Source of the DNA: Novipirellula caenicola
GTDB lineage: Bacteria > Planctomycetota > Planctomycetia > Pirellulales > Pirellulaceae
Assembly: GCF_039545035.1 (NCBI RefSeq)
Contig: NZ_BAABRO010000001.1
Span: forward strand, 558,001 to 622,000
Length of the DNA: 64,000 nucleotides
Direction: 5' to 3'
Under the pieces are notes generated by a model that worked only from the letters and a program-made list of their open reading frames with translations, had not been told where the DNA came from and made no database searches. Position numbers and translations under genes: made by a program. Positions 1 to 8,583 of the stretch are shown here, piece by piece (position 1 is the stretch's first letter; each line of letters starts with the position of its first letter).

Positions 1-1
1 G

Positions 2-394
2 AGCCTGGCGACACGCTACCCGTACGACAGCGAAGACCACGAACAATCGCTTCGCGGCAACACCGAAGAGATTTGCAGCAAACTTCGCGAAGACATCCAA
101 GAGCGACTCGAAAAGGCGGGGGTAAACGTGATCGAGGCTCGCATTAGTCACTTGGCCTACGCGCCGGAAATCGCCTCCGCGATGTTACAGCGTCAACAAG
201 CCGGCGCCGTGGTCGCCGCACGCACCAAGATTGTCGACGGTGCCGTGGGAATGGTCGAGATGGCACTGGAGCATCTCAAACGAGACGAGATCGTCGAATT
301 GGATGCGGCACAGCGAGCCTCATTAGTTTCAAATCTGTTGGTCGTCCTGTGCAGCGACCGTCACGCTCAACCCGTCGTGCAAACGGGAGCATGA
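2..394 (+). CDS. SPFH/band-7 domain protein, C-terminal part only
   Basis: The gene enters from the left edge; the frame is open from base 2 and stops with TGA at 392-394. About 130 residues remain. They include an acidic, helical segment with KLREDIQERLEKAGV followed by EARISHLAYAPEIASAMLQR, the end of an SPFH/band-7 domain as seen in stomatin and prohibitin relatives. The family forms oligomeric, membrane-associated scaffolds. In this part I see no membrane segment; that would lie in the missing N-terminus. The tail after the SPFH region is short and has no extra domain. Family assignment is fairly secure from the helical signature; the subfamily and partners cannot be judged. Confidence 0.75.
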   Translation, partial: SLATRYPYDSEDHEQSLRGNTEEICSKLREDIQERLEKAGVNVIEARISHLAYAPEIASAMLQRQQAGAVVAARTKIVDGAVGMVEMALEHLKRDEIVELDAAQRASLVSNLLVVLCSDRHAQPVVQTGA

Positions 395-455
395 GCATTA
401 GACGGGTCAATCAATGGAACTGTCGTGGTTTGGCAGTTTCGCAACATATCTGCCA

Positions 456-1663
456 CCTCTTCCCAAACTCCGTTTTGGAGAGGCACCACAACGCAAGTCA
501 CCTCTCCCGAGCGAAGCTTGGGAGAGGTCGAACGAGCCCTTAGGCCTCGTTCGGGTGAGGGCCGACCGCGCAACAGAGCTTGCAGCAAACCGCTGAATTG
601 CTCGGACAGCCCTCACCCGAGTATCGCTGAAGGCTCTGCTCGACCTCTCCCAAACGGAGTTTAGGAGAGGTAACACGACGCAAGCCACCTCTCCCGAGCG
701 CCAGCTCGGGAGAGGTCGAACGGGCCCTTAAGGCCTCGTTCGGGTGAGGGCCGACCGCGCAACAGAGCTTGCAGCAAACCGCAGGATTGCTCGGACGCCC
801 TCACCCGAGCAATCGCTGAACGCTCTGCTCGACCTCTCCCAAACTTCGTTTGCAAGAGGCACCACAACGCAAGTCACCTCTCCCGAGCGAAGCTTGGGAG
901 AGGTCGAACGGGCCCTTAGGCTTCGTTCGGGTGAGGGCCGACCGCGCAACGGAGCTTGCAGCAAACCGCTGAATTGCTCGGACAGCCCTCACCCGAGCAA
1001 TCGCTGAAGGCTCTGCTCGACCTCTCCCAAACTACGTTTGGGAGAGGTAACACAATGCAAGTCACCTCTCCCGAGCGAAGCCTGGGAGAGGTCGAACGGG
1101 CCCTTAGGCCTCGTTCGGGTGAGGGCCCTTAGGCCTCGTTCGGGTGAGGGCCCTTAGGCCTCGTTCGGGTGAGGGCCGACCGCGCAACGGAGCTTGCAGC
1201 CGACCGCAGGATTGCTCGGACGCCCTCACCCGAGCAATCGCTGAAGGCTCTGCTCGACCTCTCCCAAACTTCGTTTGCGAGAGGCACCACAACGCAAGCC
1301 ACCTCTCCCGAGCTTCAGCTCGGGAGAGGTCGAACGGGCCCTTTAGGCCTCGTTCGGGTGAGGCCCGACCGCGCAACGGAGCATGCAGACGACCGCTAGA
1401 TTGCTCGGACGGCCCTCACCCGAGTAATCGCTAAACGCTCTACTCGACCTCTCCCAAACTTCGTTTGGGAGAGGTAACACGGCGCAAGCCACCTCTCCCG
1501 AGCTTCAGCTCGGGAGAGGTCGAACGGGCCCCTAGGCCTCGTTCGGGTGAGGGCCGACCGCGCAACAGAGCTTGCAGCCAGCCGCTAGATTGCTCGGACG
1601 GCCCTCACCCGAGCAATCGCTGAATGCTCTACTCGACCTCTCCCAAACTTCGTTTGGGAGAGG
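456..1663. repeat. Tandem array of ~188-bp stem-loop units
   Basis: About six imperfect copies of one unit follow each other. The marker CCTCTCCCGAGC starts at 501, 688, 877, 1065, 1302 and 1492, so spacings are 187, 189, 188, 237 and 190. Each unit holds three inverted pairs: CCTCTCCCGAG...GGGAGAGG; GTTCGGGTGAGGGC...GCCCTCACCCGAGC; and CCTCTCCCAAAC...GTTTGGGAGAGG. The array begins and ends within the third hairpin (456 and 1637-1663). Small open frames on both strands inside it are repeat-derived. No spacers, transposase or protein-coding signal is visible. Confidence 0.95.
1101..1175. repeat. Three perfect 25-bp direct repeats inside the array
   Basis: The segment CCCTTAGGCCTCGTTCGGGT plus GAGGG occurs three times head to tail at 1101-1125, 1126-1150 and 1151-1175. 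Other array units contain it once. The two extra copies (50 bp) exactly explain why this unit is 237 bp instead of about 187. It looks like a recent slippage event. Confidence 0.95.
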
Positions 1664-1701
1664 TGACATGACGCAACTGGCGGAAGTTCACGGCGGATCG
1701 T

Positions 1702-2460
1702 CTATTGCCGCTGCATGAATTGCCAATAGGTCATTGCGATTGCGATCACCAGAATGCCCAGAATGATCTGCTTTAGCGTGATCTGAAACTGCCGAGCTGG
1801 ATGATTGCGGTCGCAAAAGTCATGCTCGATCCAACACGGCCATGTCCATGACGCAACCATCACGGCGGCCGCCGCGATCATTGACAACACGCCACCATAA
1901 AGCATCTGTTTGATCGGCAGAATCCAGAACCAACGCAGCGAAAAGATCGCCAGTATGCATAGATAGCTCTGCGCCCACATCGCCGCGGCAATTTTCCGAT
2001 CATCGATCCACAACCATGTCATGCGGATGGCGACAAGCGTTGCCGAGGGGACAATGAACGTGGCAATCACCAACGCGATCCGACTTTCACTCGAACTGCT
2101 AAACAGCAACAAGCACCAGATCGCGGTTAGGTACAACATGAACCCCAGCGGCAGCGACAACAACATCCGCTCGATTCGCGGGGGCCGCACGATCACTAGT
2201 ACGACGAAGAACACAAACGTGCAAAGGCCAAAGAGGTACGGCCAGAAGAATGTCAACGTGACCAACGGCGGTCCTTTGCTCAACTCGTCGCCAATCACAT
2301 CGACTGGACGCACGATCTTGTCGTCGCAGCCAATCGAATGCGGCAACAAAACGCACGACACGAGTGCCAAGGCAGCCACGAGGTTGGAAATCGCAGAAGA
2401 CGAAGATAAAGCCGATTTCAGCGACGGCTTCTCGCGATCCGATTGTGGTATCGGGGACAT
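1702..2460 (-). CDS. Hypothetical multi-pass membrane protein
   Basis: A 252-residue protein I do not recognise. After a polar, serine-rich N-terminus there are about seven hydrophobic stretches, including segments around LVAALALVSCVLLPHS, PYLFGLCTFVFFVVLVIV, LPLGFMLYLTAIWCLLLF and the C-terminal ILGILVIAIAMTYWQF. The ATG at 2460 is preferred over an in-frame TTG two codons upstream. It lies 58 bases downstream of yaiI on the same strand, so it may be the last gene of the glgP-malQ-yaiI transcript. No catalytic motif is visible. It is probably an inner-membrane protein. Confidence 0.7.
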   Translation of the reverse strand: MSPIPQSDREKPSLKSALSSSSAISNLVAALALVSCVLLPHSIGCDDKIVRPVDVIGDELSKGPPLVTLTFFWPYLFGLCTFVFFVVLVIVRPPRIERMLLSLPLGFMLYLTAIWCLLLFSSSSESRIALVIATFIVPSATLVAIRMTWLWIDDRKIAAAMWAQSYLCILAIFSLRWFWILPIKQMLYGGVLSMIAAAAVMVASWTWPCWIEHDFCDRNHPARQFQITLKQIILGILVIAIAMTYWQFMQRQ

Positions 2461-2518
2461 TCCCAACCAGCCTCATCAGAGCAGAGGGCCTATGGCGACG
2501 GAGCGTCCCTGAGGTCCT

Positions 2519-2977
2519 CTATTTTCGGTTCAACGCCTTCGTCAGCAAGCGATCGAAGGTCGCGGCAAACGCCTTCTTGTCCGTCTCTCCGTACGGCGAA
2601 GACCGGCCGACAACCATCCCTTCGCCTCGTAAATCGTCCATGAAATTTCGCATCGACAATCGCGATGCGATCGTATCAGGCGAGTACTCATCGCCGCGTG
2701 GATCGATCACGTACACGCCTTTTTCCACCAAATCGCCTGCCAATGGCAAATCGGCGGTGATCGCAATGTCCTTGGATTCGCTGTGGTTGACGATGTAACG
2801 GTCGGCTTGATCGGCACCTTCACGAACGACCACCGAACGAACCATCGTCAGCGCCGGGGGCACCGACAGCGGCCGGTTGGCGACCAAAATCGTTTCGACA
2901 TCCAATCGCTTGGCGGCACGAAAGACGATCTGCTTGACGTCTTGAGGTGCCGCATCGGCGTCGACCCAAATTTTCAC
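2519..2977 (-). CDS. yaiI: YaiI/YqxD family protein (DUF188, UPF0178)
   Basis: A 152-residue soluble protein with the family's N-terminal acidic signature [18 protein letters not shown], the middle segment [27 protein letters not shown] and the later [15 protein letters not shown]. These conserved Asp and Asn residues resemble a PIN/NYN-type nuclease centre, but the family's biochemical role is not settled. The start is GTG at 2977, five bases after the malQ stop, so it is almost certainly cotranscribed with malQ and glgP. The link with glycogen enzymes is positional only. Confidence 0.88.
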   Translation of the reverse strand: MKIWVDADAAPQDVKQIVFRAAKRLDVETILVANRPLSVPPALTMVRSVVVREGADQADRYIVNHSESKDIAITADLPLAGDLVEKGVYVIDPRGDEYSPDTIASRLSMRNFMDDLRGEGMVVGRSSPYGETDKKAFAATFDRLLTKALNRK

Positions 2978-2982
2978 GCTGC

Positions 2983-4509
2983 TTACCGTCCCGAGTTCCG
3001 CGTCATCTCACCGATCGTTCGAGCAACCGAGTCGGTCAATTGGCCTGGCAACAACCGCCAAGCCCAATTCCCATCGGCCAATCCCGGCATATTCATTCTC
3101 GCCTCATTCCCCAGTCCAAGCAAATCTTGCACCGGAATGATGGCGGTATCGGACGCCGAATTGAGCACGGCCCAAATCAATTGTAGGTGAATATCAATAT
3201 CGCTGGTGACCACCCCGGCCAATAAATCTTCTTCGCCCTCGGCAACCTGACGCTCCTTGTACCATCCCATCACGGTGTCATTGTCGTGGGTTCCGGTGTA
3301 GGCCACCGAATGCTCGGGAAACGCACTGGGGCGATGAAAATCGTCTTCGGCGACATAGAAGCCAAACTGCAATACTCGCATTCCGGGGAACCCAAGTTTG
3401 TCGCGCAGTTCGTGCACTTCTTCGGTGATCATGCCGAGATCTTCTGCGATCAACGCCAACTCGCCAAGTTTTTCGCGAGCGGCATCGAAAACCTTCTCTT
3501 TGGGGCCTTCGACCCATTTCCCGCTAACCGCCGTCTTGGCTGTCGCAGGAATCTCCCAATAGGCTTCGAAACCACGGAAGTGGTCGATTCGCATCAAATC
3601 GAATTGCTTAAACGCATATCCAAATCGTTGCACCCACCAGCGGTAATTCGTTTTCTCGAGCGCGTCCCAGCGATATTGTGGATTGCCCCACAATTGGCCC
3701 GTCTTGCTGAAGTAGTCCGGCGGCACACCGGCAACAAACGTCGGACGTCCATCTTCGGCCAAACAGAACACCGATTGATTTGCCCAAACATCAGCACTTT
3801 CATGCGCGACAAAGATCGGCATATCGCCATACATTCGCACGTTGCGATCGTTTGCGTATTGCTTCAGTTTTCGCCACTGGACATCAAAGATGTATTGTTG
3901 AAATTCAGCAAATTGAATTTCGGTACTCAGCTTGGCTTCCCATTGCTCGATCGCTTGATCGAATTCAGGGTGGGCAGCGTGACGCACCAATTCGGCAGGC
4001 CACTTTGTCCAATCTGCGCTACCGAAATGACGCATCAGCGCTTCGAAGCGACCGAAGTCATCCAACCACCATGCATTGAGTTCGACGAACCGGTCAAAGT
4101 CGGCACGCTGCTCTTCGCTGGCGTCTTCATTGAATTTTTCGAACGCCTGGCGAAGCACCGGCAACTTGAATTGGCCGACCAAGTGGTAATCGACGTTGGA
4201 CGTGGTCGCCCCTAGCCCCGAAGGCATGACGAAATCGTCCTCGTCCAACAAGCCGTCTTCGACCAGCATCGAAAGGCTGATCAGCAGCGGGTTGCCCGCG
4301 AACGCCGAATAACAACTGTAGGGCGAATTGCCGGCCGCGGGGGGGCCCAATGGCAAAACCTGCCAAATGGTTTGCCCTGCAGCTTGTAAAAAATCGACGA
4401 ACGCATACGACGCCTTACCAAGGTCACCTATCCCAAATTCGCGATCTCCGACCGCGGTTGGCAAACTGGTGATGTGACAAAGAATCCCCGATGATCTCGG
4501 AAAACGCAT
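2983..4509 (-). CDS. malQ: 4-alpha-glucanotransferase (amylomaltase)
   Basis: A GH77 enzyme of 508 residues that moves alpha-1,4-glucan segments between maltooligosaccharides. It feeds glycogen phosphorylase, whose gene lies just upstream. N-terminal [13 protein letters not shown] and [12 protein letters not shown] are typical. The catalytic region shows [15 protein letters not shown] (nucleophile Asp), IAEDLGMIT (acid/base Glu) and YTGTHDNDT (third carboxylate). I chose the ATG at 4509 rather than an earlier in-frame non-ATG start because it has a clear Shine-Dalgarno AGAGGA at 4516-4521, six bases upstream. This ATG shares its A with the glgP stop (TAATG), so translation is probably coupled. 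Length is normal for bacterial MalQ. Confidence 0.95.
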   Translation of the reverse strand: MRFPRSSGILCHITSLPTAVGDREFGIGDLGKASYAFVDFLQAAGQTIWQVLPLGPPAAGNSPYSCYSAFAGNPLLISLSMLVEDGLLDEDDFVMPSGLGATTSNVDYHLVGQFKLPVLRQAFEKFNEDASEEQRADFDRFVELNAWWLDDFGRFEALMRHFGSADWTKWPAELVRHAAHPEFDQAIEQWEAKLSTEIQFAEFQQYIFDVQWRKLKQYANDRNVRMYGDMPIFVAHESADVWANQSVFCLAEDGRPTFVAGVPPDYFSKTGQLWGNPQYRWDALEKTNYRWWVQRFGYAFKQFDLMRIDHFRGFEAYWEIPATAKTAVSGKWVEGPKEKVFDAAREKLGELALIAEDLGMITEEVHELRDKLGFPGMRVLQFGFYVAEDDFHRPSAFPEHSVAYTGTHDNDTVMGWYKERQVAEGEEDLLAGVVTSDIDIHLQLIWAVLNSASDTAIIPVQDLLGLGNEARMNMPGLADGNWAWRLLPGQLTDSVARTIGEMTRNSGR

Positions 4510-6983
4510 TAAGCATCCTCTAACGGTTTGACGTCCCAAATTTCATTTGCGTACTGGGCGATCGTTCGATCACTCGAGAACCAGCCGCTGTGCGCCGAGT
4601 TCAGGATACTCATTCGAGTCCATTTCTCTTGGTCCAAATAGACCTTACCTGCCTCTGCTTGGGCATCAATGTAACTGCGCAGATCCGCGATCGTCAGCCA
4701 AGGGTCGTACGGATTTCGCAATCCTTTGGTCAACAGATCGAAAATTCCTGGCTCGTGGTGATTAAACACCCCGCCCTCGACCATTTCCATCACCCTCCGA
4801 ATGTCTTCGTCGGCAGCGATGATCGCGTTTGGATCGTAGTCCTTTTTCGTTTCCTGAACGCCGTTTTCGTCCAAGCCGAACAAGAAGAAGTTCTCTGCGC
4901 CGGCTTTGTCGCGAATCTCGATATTGGCCCCGTCGAGCGTCCCGATCGTCAAAGCCCCGTTCATCATGAATTTCATGTTACCGGTACCCGACGCTTCTTT
5001 GCCGGCAGTCGAAATCTGCTCGGACAACTCGGTGCCCGGGCAAATGATCTCCATCGACGAAACGCGATAGTTCGGGAAGAACACCATTCGCAGCAAGTCC
5101 TGCGTTTTTGGATCGGCATTGATAACCGACGCGACGTTGTTGATCATCTTCACGATCAGCTTGGCAACGTGGTATCCCGGTGCCGCTTTACCGCCGATCA
5201 ACACACAGCGTGGCACCATGTCTTTGGTATCGCCACGAAGAATGCGGTCGTACAGATGAACGACGTGAAGCACGTTCAGCAGTTGTCGTTTGTATTCATG
5301 AATCCGTTTGACCTGCACGTCAAAAATTGCCTCGGTGTTGAATTCAACGCCCGTGTGTGTCTTGACGTATTTGGCCAATCGCTGCTTGTTTTCCAGCTTC
5401 ACGCTGCGCCATTTCTTGCGGAACTCAGCATCCTCGGCATAGGGAACCAACTTTTCGATCTGGCTGAGATCGGATTCCCACCCCTTGCCAATCGTTTCGT
5501 TCAACAAGTCCCGCAAACCGGGATTGCAGTGCGACAACCACCGACGCTGGGTCACCCCGTTGGTCTTGTTGTTGAATTTCTCAGGCCACAGTTTGTAGAA
5601 GTCCGAGAACAAACCGCTCTTCAGCAATTCGGTGTGCAGGTGTGCCACACCGTTGACCGAGAAACTGCCCACGATGCTCAGATAAGCCATGCGAATGTGC
5701 GGCTGGTCGCCTTCTTCGACAAGCGACATCCGACGCAGAACCGCCACATCGCCGGGGAATTTTTGCTTGACCTCGGCCAAGAAGCGTTCGTTGATTTCGT
5801 AAATGATTTCCAACAATCGCGGCAGCAAGCGGCTGAACAGCGCCACGCTCCAACGCTCGAGTGCTTCGGGAAGCAACGTGTGGTTGGTGTACGCCATGCA
5901 CTGGGTCGTGATCTTCCAAGCCGAATCCCAATCCAAGTGATAAACATCCAACAGCAACCGCATCAACTCGGGAACCGAGCAGGCCGGGTGGGTGTCATTC
6001 AGCTGGAAGCAATTCTTGCGACCGAAATCGGTGAAGTCATGTCCATGCTTGGCAACCCATCGCTCCAACACGTCTTGCAGGCTGGCCGAACTGAGGAAGT
6101 ATTGCTGTTTCAACCGCAGTTCTTTGCCGTTTTCGCTGGCGTCGTTGGGATACAACACCATCGAAATTTGCTCGGCGTTATTCTTTTGCACCACTGCATC
6201 GGGATAGTTTCCCGAGTTGAACTCTTCCAAATCGAACACGTCGGTGGCTTCGGCTTTCCACAACCGTAGCGTGTTGACGGTTTCGTTCTTGAAACCAGGA
6301 ATCGGCATGTCGTAAGGAATGGCCAACAAGTCGTTGGTCCCAACCCAACGAATCGACATGTTGCCGGTTTCGTCAAGATAGCGTTCGGTGTGGCCGTAGA
6401 AGCGGATTGTCTTTGCGTCTTCGTGCCGCTCGATCTCCCAAGGGTTGCCATCACGCAACCAGTGGTCAGGCCCCTCGACTTGACGACCGTTTTCGATCGT
6501 TTGATGGAACATTCCAAATTCATAACGGATGCCGTAACCGGTCACGGGCAATCGCAAATTGGCGCAACTGTCCAAGAAGCAAGCTGCCAATCGTCCGAGA
6601 CCTCCATTGCCTAGCCCCGCATCGGGCTCTTGTTCGGCAATCTCTTCCAACTCAACGCCATATTGATGCAGCGCTTCGCGAGTGGCATTGTCAAGTTCCA
6701 AGTTCTGAACCGCGTTGTTCAGCGACCGGCCCAACAGGAATTCGAGCGAGAAGTAGTGCACGCACCGCTGGTCGGTGTTTTCAAATCGCTGTTGCGTCGT
6801 TTGCCAATGTTCGGTAACGCGGTCACGTACGGCGTTGGCGAGGGCACGATAATAATAATGCGGATTACTCTCGTCGCTGTAGTGGCCGAGTGTGTAGTGA
6901 AGATGGCGGCGCAGTTCTTCGGGAAGCGGCGCCAGGATACTGCTCATCTTTTCATTGGATACTTCGAGTGTTTGTTCCGGCAT
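4509..6983 (-). CDS. glgP: Glycogen/starch/alpha-glucan phosphorylase
   Basis: A complete GT35 phosphorylase of 824 residues that releases glucose-1-phosphate from alpha-1,4-glucans. Seen in the sequence: CVHYFSLEFLLGRSL near the N-terminus, GNGGLGRLAACFLDS, and the pyridoxal-phosphate site EASGTGNMKFMMNGALTIGT containing the Schiff-base lysine. It is the first gene of a minus-strand operon with malQ (one-base overlap) and yaiI. No Shine-Dalgarno is evident before the ATG at 6983, so a leaderless or weakly led start is possible. A second ATG lies twelve codons in. The antisense strand carries a 559-codon open frame that I regard as a shadow. Confidence 0.97.
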   Translation of the reverse strand: MPEQTLEVSNEKMSSILAPLPEELRRHLHYTLGHYSDESNPHYYYRALANAVRDRVTEHWQTTQQRFENTDQRCVHYFSLEFLLGRSLNNAVQNLELDNATREALHQYGVELEEIAEQEPDAGLGNGGLGRLAACFLDSCANLRLPVTGYGIRYEFGMFHQTIENGRQVEGPDHWLRDGNPWEIERHEDAKTIRFYGHTERYLDETGNMSIRWVGTNDLLAIPYDMPIPGFKNETVNTLRLWKAEATDVFDLEEFNSGNYPDAVVQKNNAEQISMVLYPNDASENGKELRLKQQYFLSSASLQDVLERWVAKHGHDFTDFGRKNCFQLNDTHPACSVPELMRLLLDVYHLDWDSAWKITTQCMAYTNHTLLPEALERWSVALFSRLLPRLLEIIYEINERFLAEVKQKFPGDVAVLRRMSLVEEGDQPHIRMAYLSIVGSFSVNGVAHLHTELLKSGLFSDFYKLWPEKFNNKTNGVTQRRWLSHCNPGLRDLLNETIGKGWESDLSQIEKLVPYAEDAEFRKKWRSVKLENKQRLAKYVKTHTGVEFNTEAIFDVQVKRIHEYKRQLLNVLHVVHLYDRILRGDTKDMVPRCVLIGGKAAPGYHVAKLIVKMINNVASVINADPKTQDLLRMVFFPNYRVSSMEIICPGTELSEQISTAGKEASGTGNMKFMMNGALTIGTLDGANIEIRDKAGAENFFLFGLDENGVQETKKDYDPNAIIAADEDIRRVMEMVEGGVFNHHEPGIFDLLTKGLRNPYDPWLTIADLRSYIDAQAEAGKVYLDQEKWTRMSILNSAHSGWFSSDRTIAQYANEIWDVKPLEDA

Positions 6984-7514
6984 CGTTTTTGCTAAATTTG
7001 GAGGATAATTGAGCGATCGACCGAAGCTCGTTTATTCGGGTCTGCCGCCAAAAAGTGCGAACAAGATGGTTGTTCATTAGCACTGTCGGAGAGCCGTGAC
7101 AACATGAGTCCAATTTGAAGTCCCCGTCTCTACCCACAAGCCTACATCTTGTTGGGGATTTTTCCCATAACTTTCAAATAGTTTGCAAATTTTCGCTAAT
7201 CAGACGATCCGCCTGTAATGCTTATCTGCTAACCGAAAAAGCAAAATTCGGACGGTTCCCCCCAAGAAAGATTCAAGCTGGACTTAACCGTCACGTTGGT
7301 AACGGTTTACATCATTGCGATTGCCCCGGTGTCGGCCCTCGCCGAAGTCGGTTCGCAAGGGCATGCTGGAGCACTGAATTCATCTTGAGCCGAGACTTCG
7401 AATCTGGCTAACGTGGACCGCTTGGAACGTGTGATGTGGCGGCGCACGCGAGCCAATCTCTTTTCGGTGCCGCTGCCGTCCACGATCTCCGCTCCTTTGA
7501 AATCACACCCCATC
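6984..7514. other. Divergent intergenic region glgP / methyltransferase
   Basis: About 530 bases separate the divergent glgP and methyltransferase starts. An AT-rich stretch around 7140-7260 is the likeliest place for promoters of either gene. I find no convincing -35/-10 pair, operator or hairpin. A longer frame from 7413 could extend the methyltransferase, but its N-terminus looks non-coding. Confidence 0.4.
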
Positions 7515-8465
7515 ATGCCAATCACCTCATCGATTCGTCGTCCTGCTTACGCTTCGCTTACGGACGACCGCACCAACAAAGCCGTATCCTCTGGCAATCT
7601 GTCAGAAGAAGAGAAAACGCTCGGTCAATACATCCCGCTATTGTACCACTACAACATGCTGCAGGACGAGGATCGCGTCGGAGCGTTCCGGGATGCGATC
7701 GAGTTGAATGTTCGTCCGGGCATGCATGTAGTCGAACTCGGTGGCGGCACTGGCATCCTATCGTCATTAGCGGCTCGCTGTGGCGCCACGGTCAGCTGTG
7801 TCGAACGGAATCCCGAACTTGTTGAAACGGCGCGTCGATTTGTTCGGCTGAATGGACTCGAAGACAAAATCACGGTGATCCACGCCGACGCCTCGCGCTA
7901 TGTCCCCGACGCGGCGGTCGATGTTGTCGTTTGCGAAATGCTGCACGTCGGACTACTGCGAGAGAAACAAGCCCAAGTCATCGCGGCATTTAAACGTCAC
8001 TACAAACAAGCCCACGACGGACCGCTGCCGCGTTTTTTGCCGGAAGCATCAATCTTGATGGCTCAACCGGTCGAGCAGTCGTTTGAATTTGCCGGCTACC
8101 AGGCTCCGGTGCCGATGTTCCAAGCACCACAGTTGGATCAACCGCGAACCAACGAATTCGCGAACCTGTCGCCATACGCCAGCATCGCCTACGACGAATC
8201 CATTCCCATGCAATTTGCGGTCAAGGAAAACGTGGTTGCACTACGTGACGGGCGAGTCAACGCCCTTCGCTTTGTCACTCAAAACGTGATTTCGATCGAC
8301 ATGCAAGCGGAAAAGGCGATCACGTGGCCCAATCAATGCTTGGTGCTTCCAATCGAATCCCCGTTTGAAATTGCTAGCGGCGAATCCATGTCGGTAGAAT
8401 TTAGCTACGCCGCAGGCGGATCGATTGATCACCTGATGAATACGGTCCGCGTCGCACGCGTGTAG
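7515..8465 (+). CDS. SAM-dependent methyltransferase, PRMT-like
   Basis: A 316-residue class I methyltransferase. The SAM-binding motif I is HVVELGGGTGILSSLAARCG, followed by the acidic VERNPE that contacts the ribose and by DVVVCEMLHVGLL, which resembles the double-E loop region of protein-arginine methyltransferases. The C-terminal half (from about PRFLPEASILMAQPV) is beta-rich, as in PRMT barrels, and contains a late THW-like position that I cannot confirm. The ATG at 7515 is preferred to an earlier start at 7413 because the extra 34 residues have no family character. Substrate is unknown: protein, small molecule or RNA are all possible. It stands alone, 118 bases before the next gene. Confidence 0.75.
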   Translation: MPITSSIRRPAYASLTDDRTNKAVSSGNLSEEEKTLGQYIPLLYHYNMLQDEDRVGAFRDAIELNVRPGMHVVELGGGTGILSSLAARCGATVSCVERNPELVETARRFVRLNGLEDKITVIHADASRYVPDAAVDVVVCEMLHVGLLREKQAQVIAAFKRHYKQAHDGPLPRFLPEASILMAQPVEQSFEFAGYQAPVPMFQAPQLDQPRTNEFANLSPYASIAYDESIPMQFAVKENVVALRDGRVNALRFVTQNVISIDMQAEKAITWPNQCLVLPIESPFEIASGESMSVEFSYAAGGSIDHLMNTVRVARV

Positions 8466-8583
8466 TGCGTGACGACAACGAAGTGGAATCCGCTGCCTGC
8501 GACGGCGGACGGAATGGGCTATGATCGATGTTTGCATTTAACCATGGCAAACTCGATCCCGCCCGCCTTCGAAAGTCAGCGCA

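Noticed and set aside
456-1663. CRISPR array
   Set aside because: The repeat is about 188 bp with no unique spacers and no cas genes nearby.
3286-4215. 309-codon frame antisense to malQ
   Set aside because: It is inside a complete malQ, with no plausible start signal or family character.
4590-6269. 559-codon open frame antisense to glgP
   Set aside because: It is a shadow of a clear glycogen phosphorylase. Its translation is His/Arg/Gln/Phe-rich and has no domain pattern.
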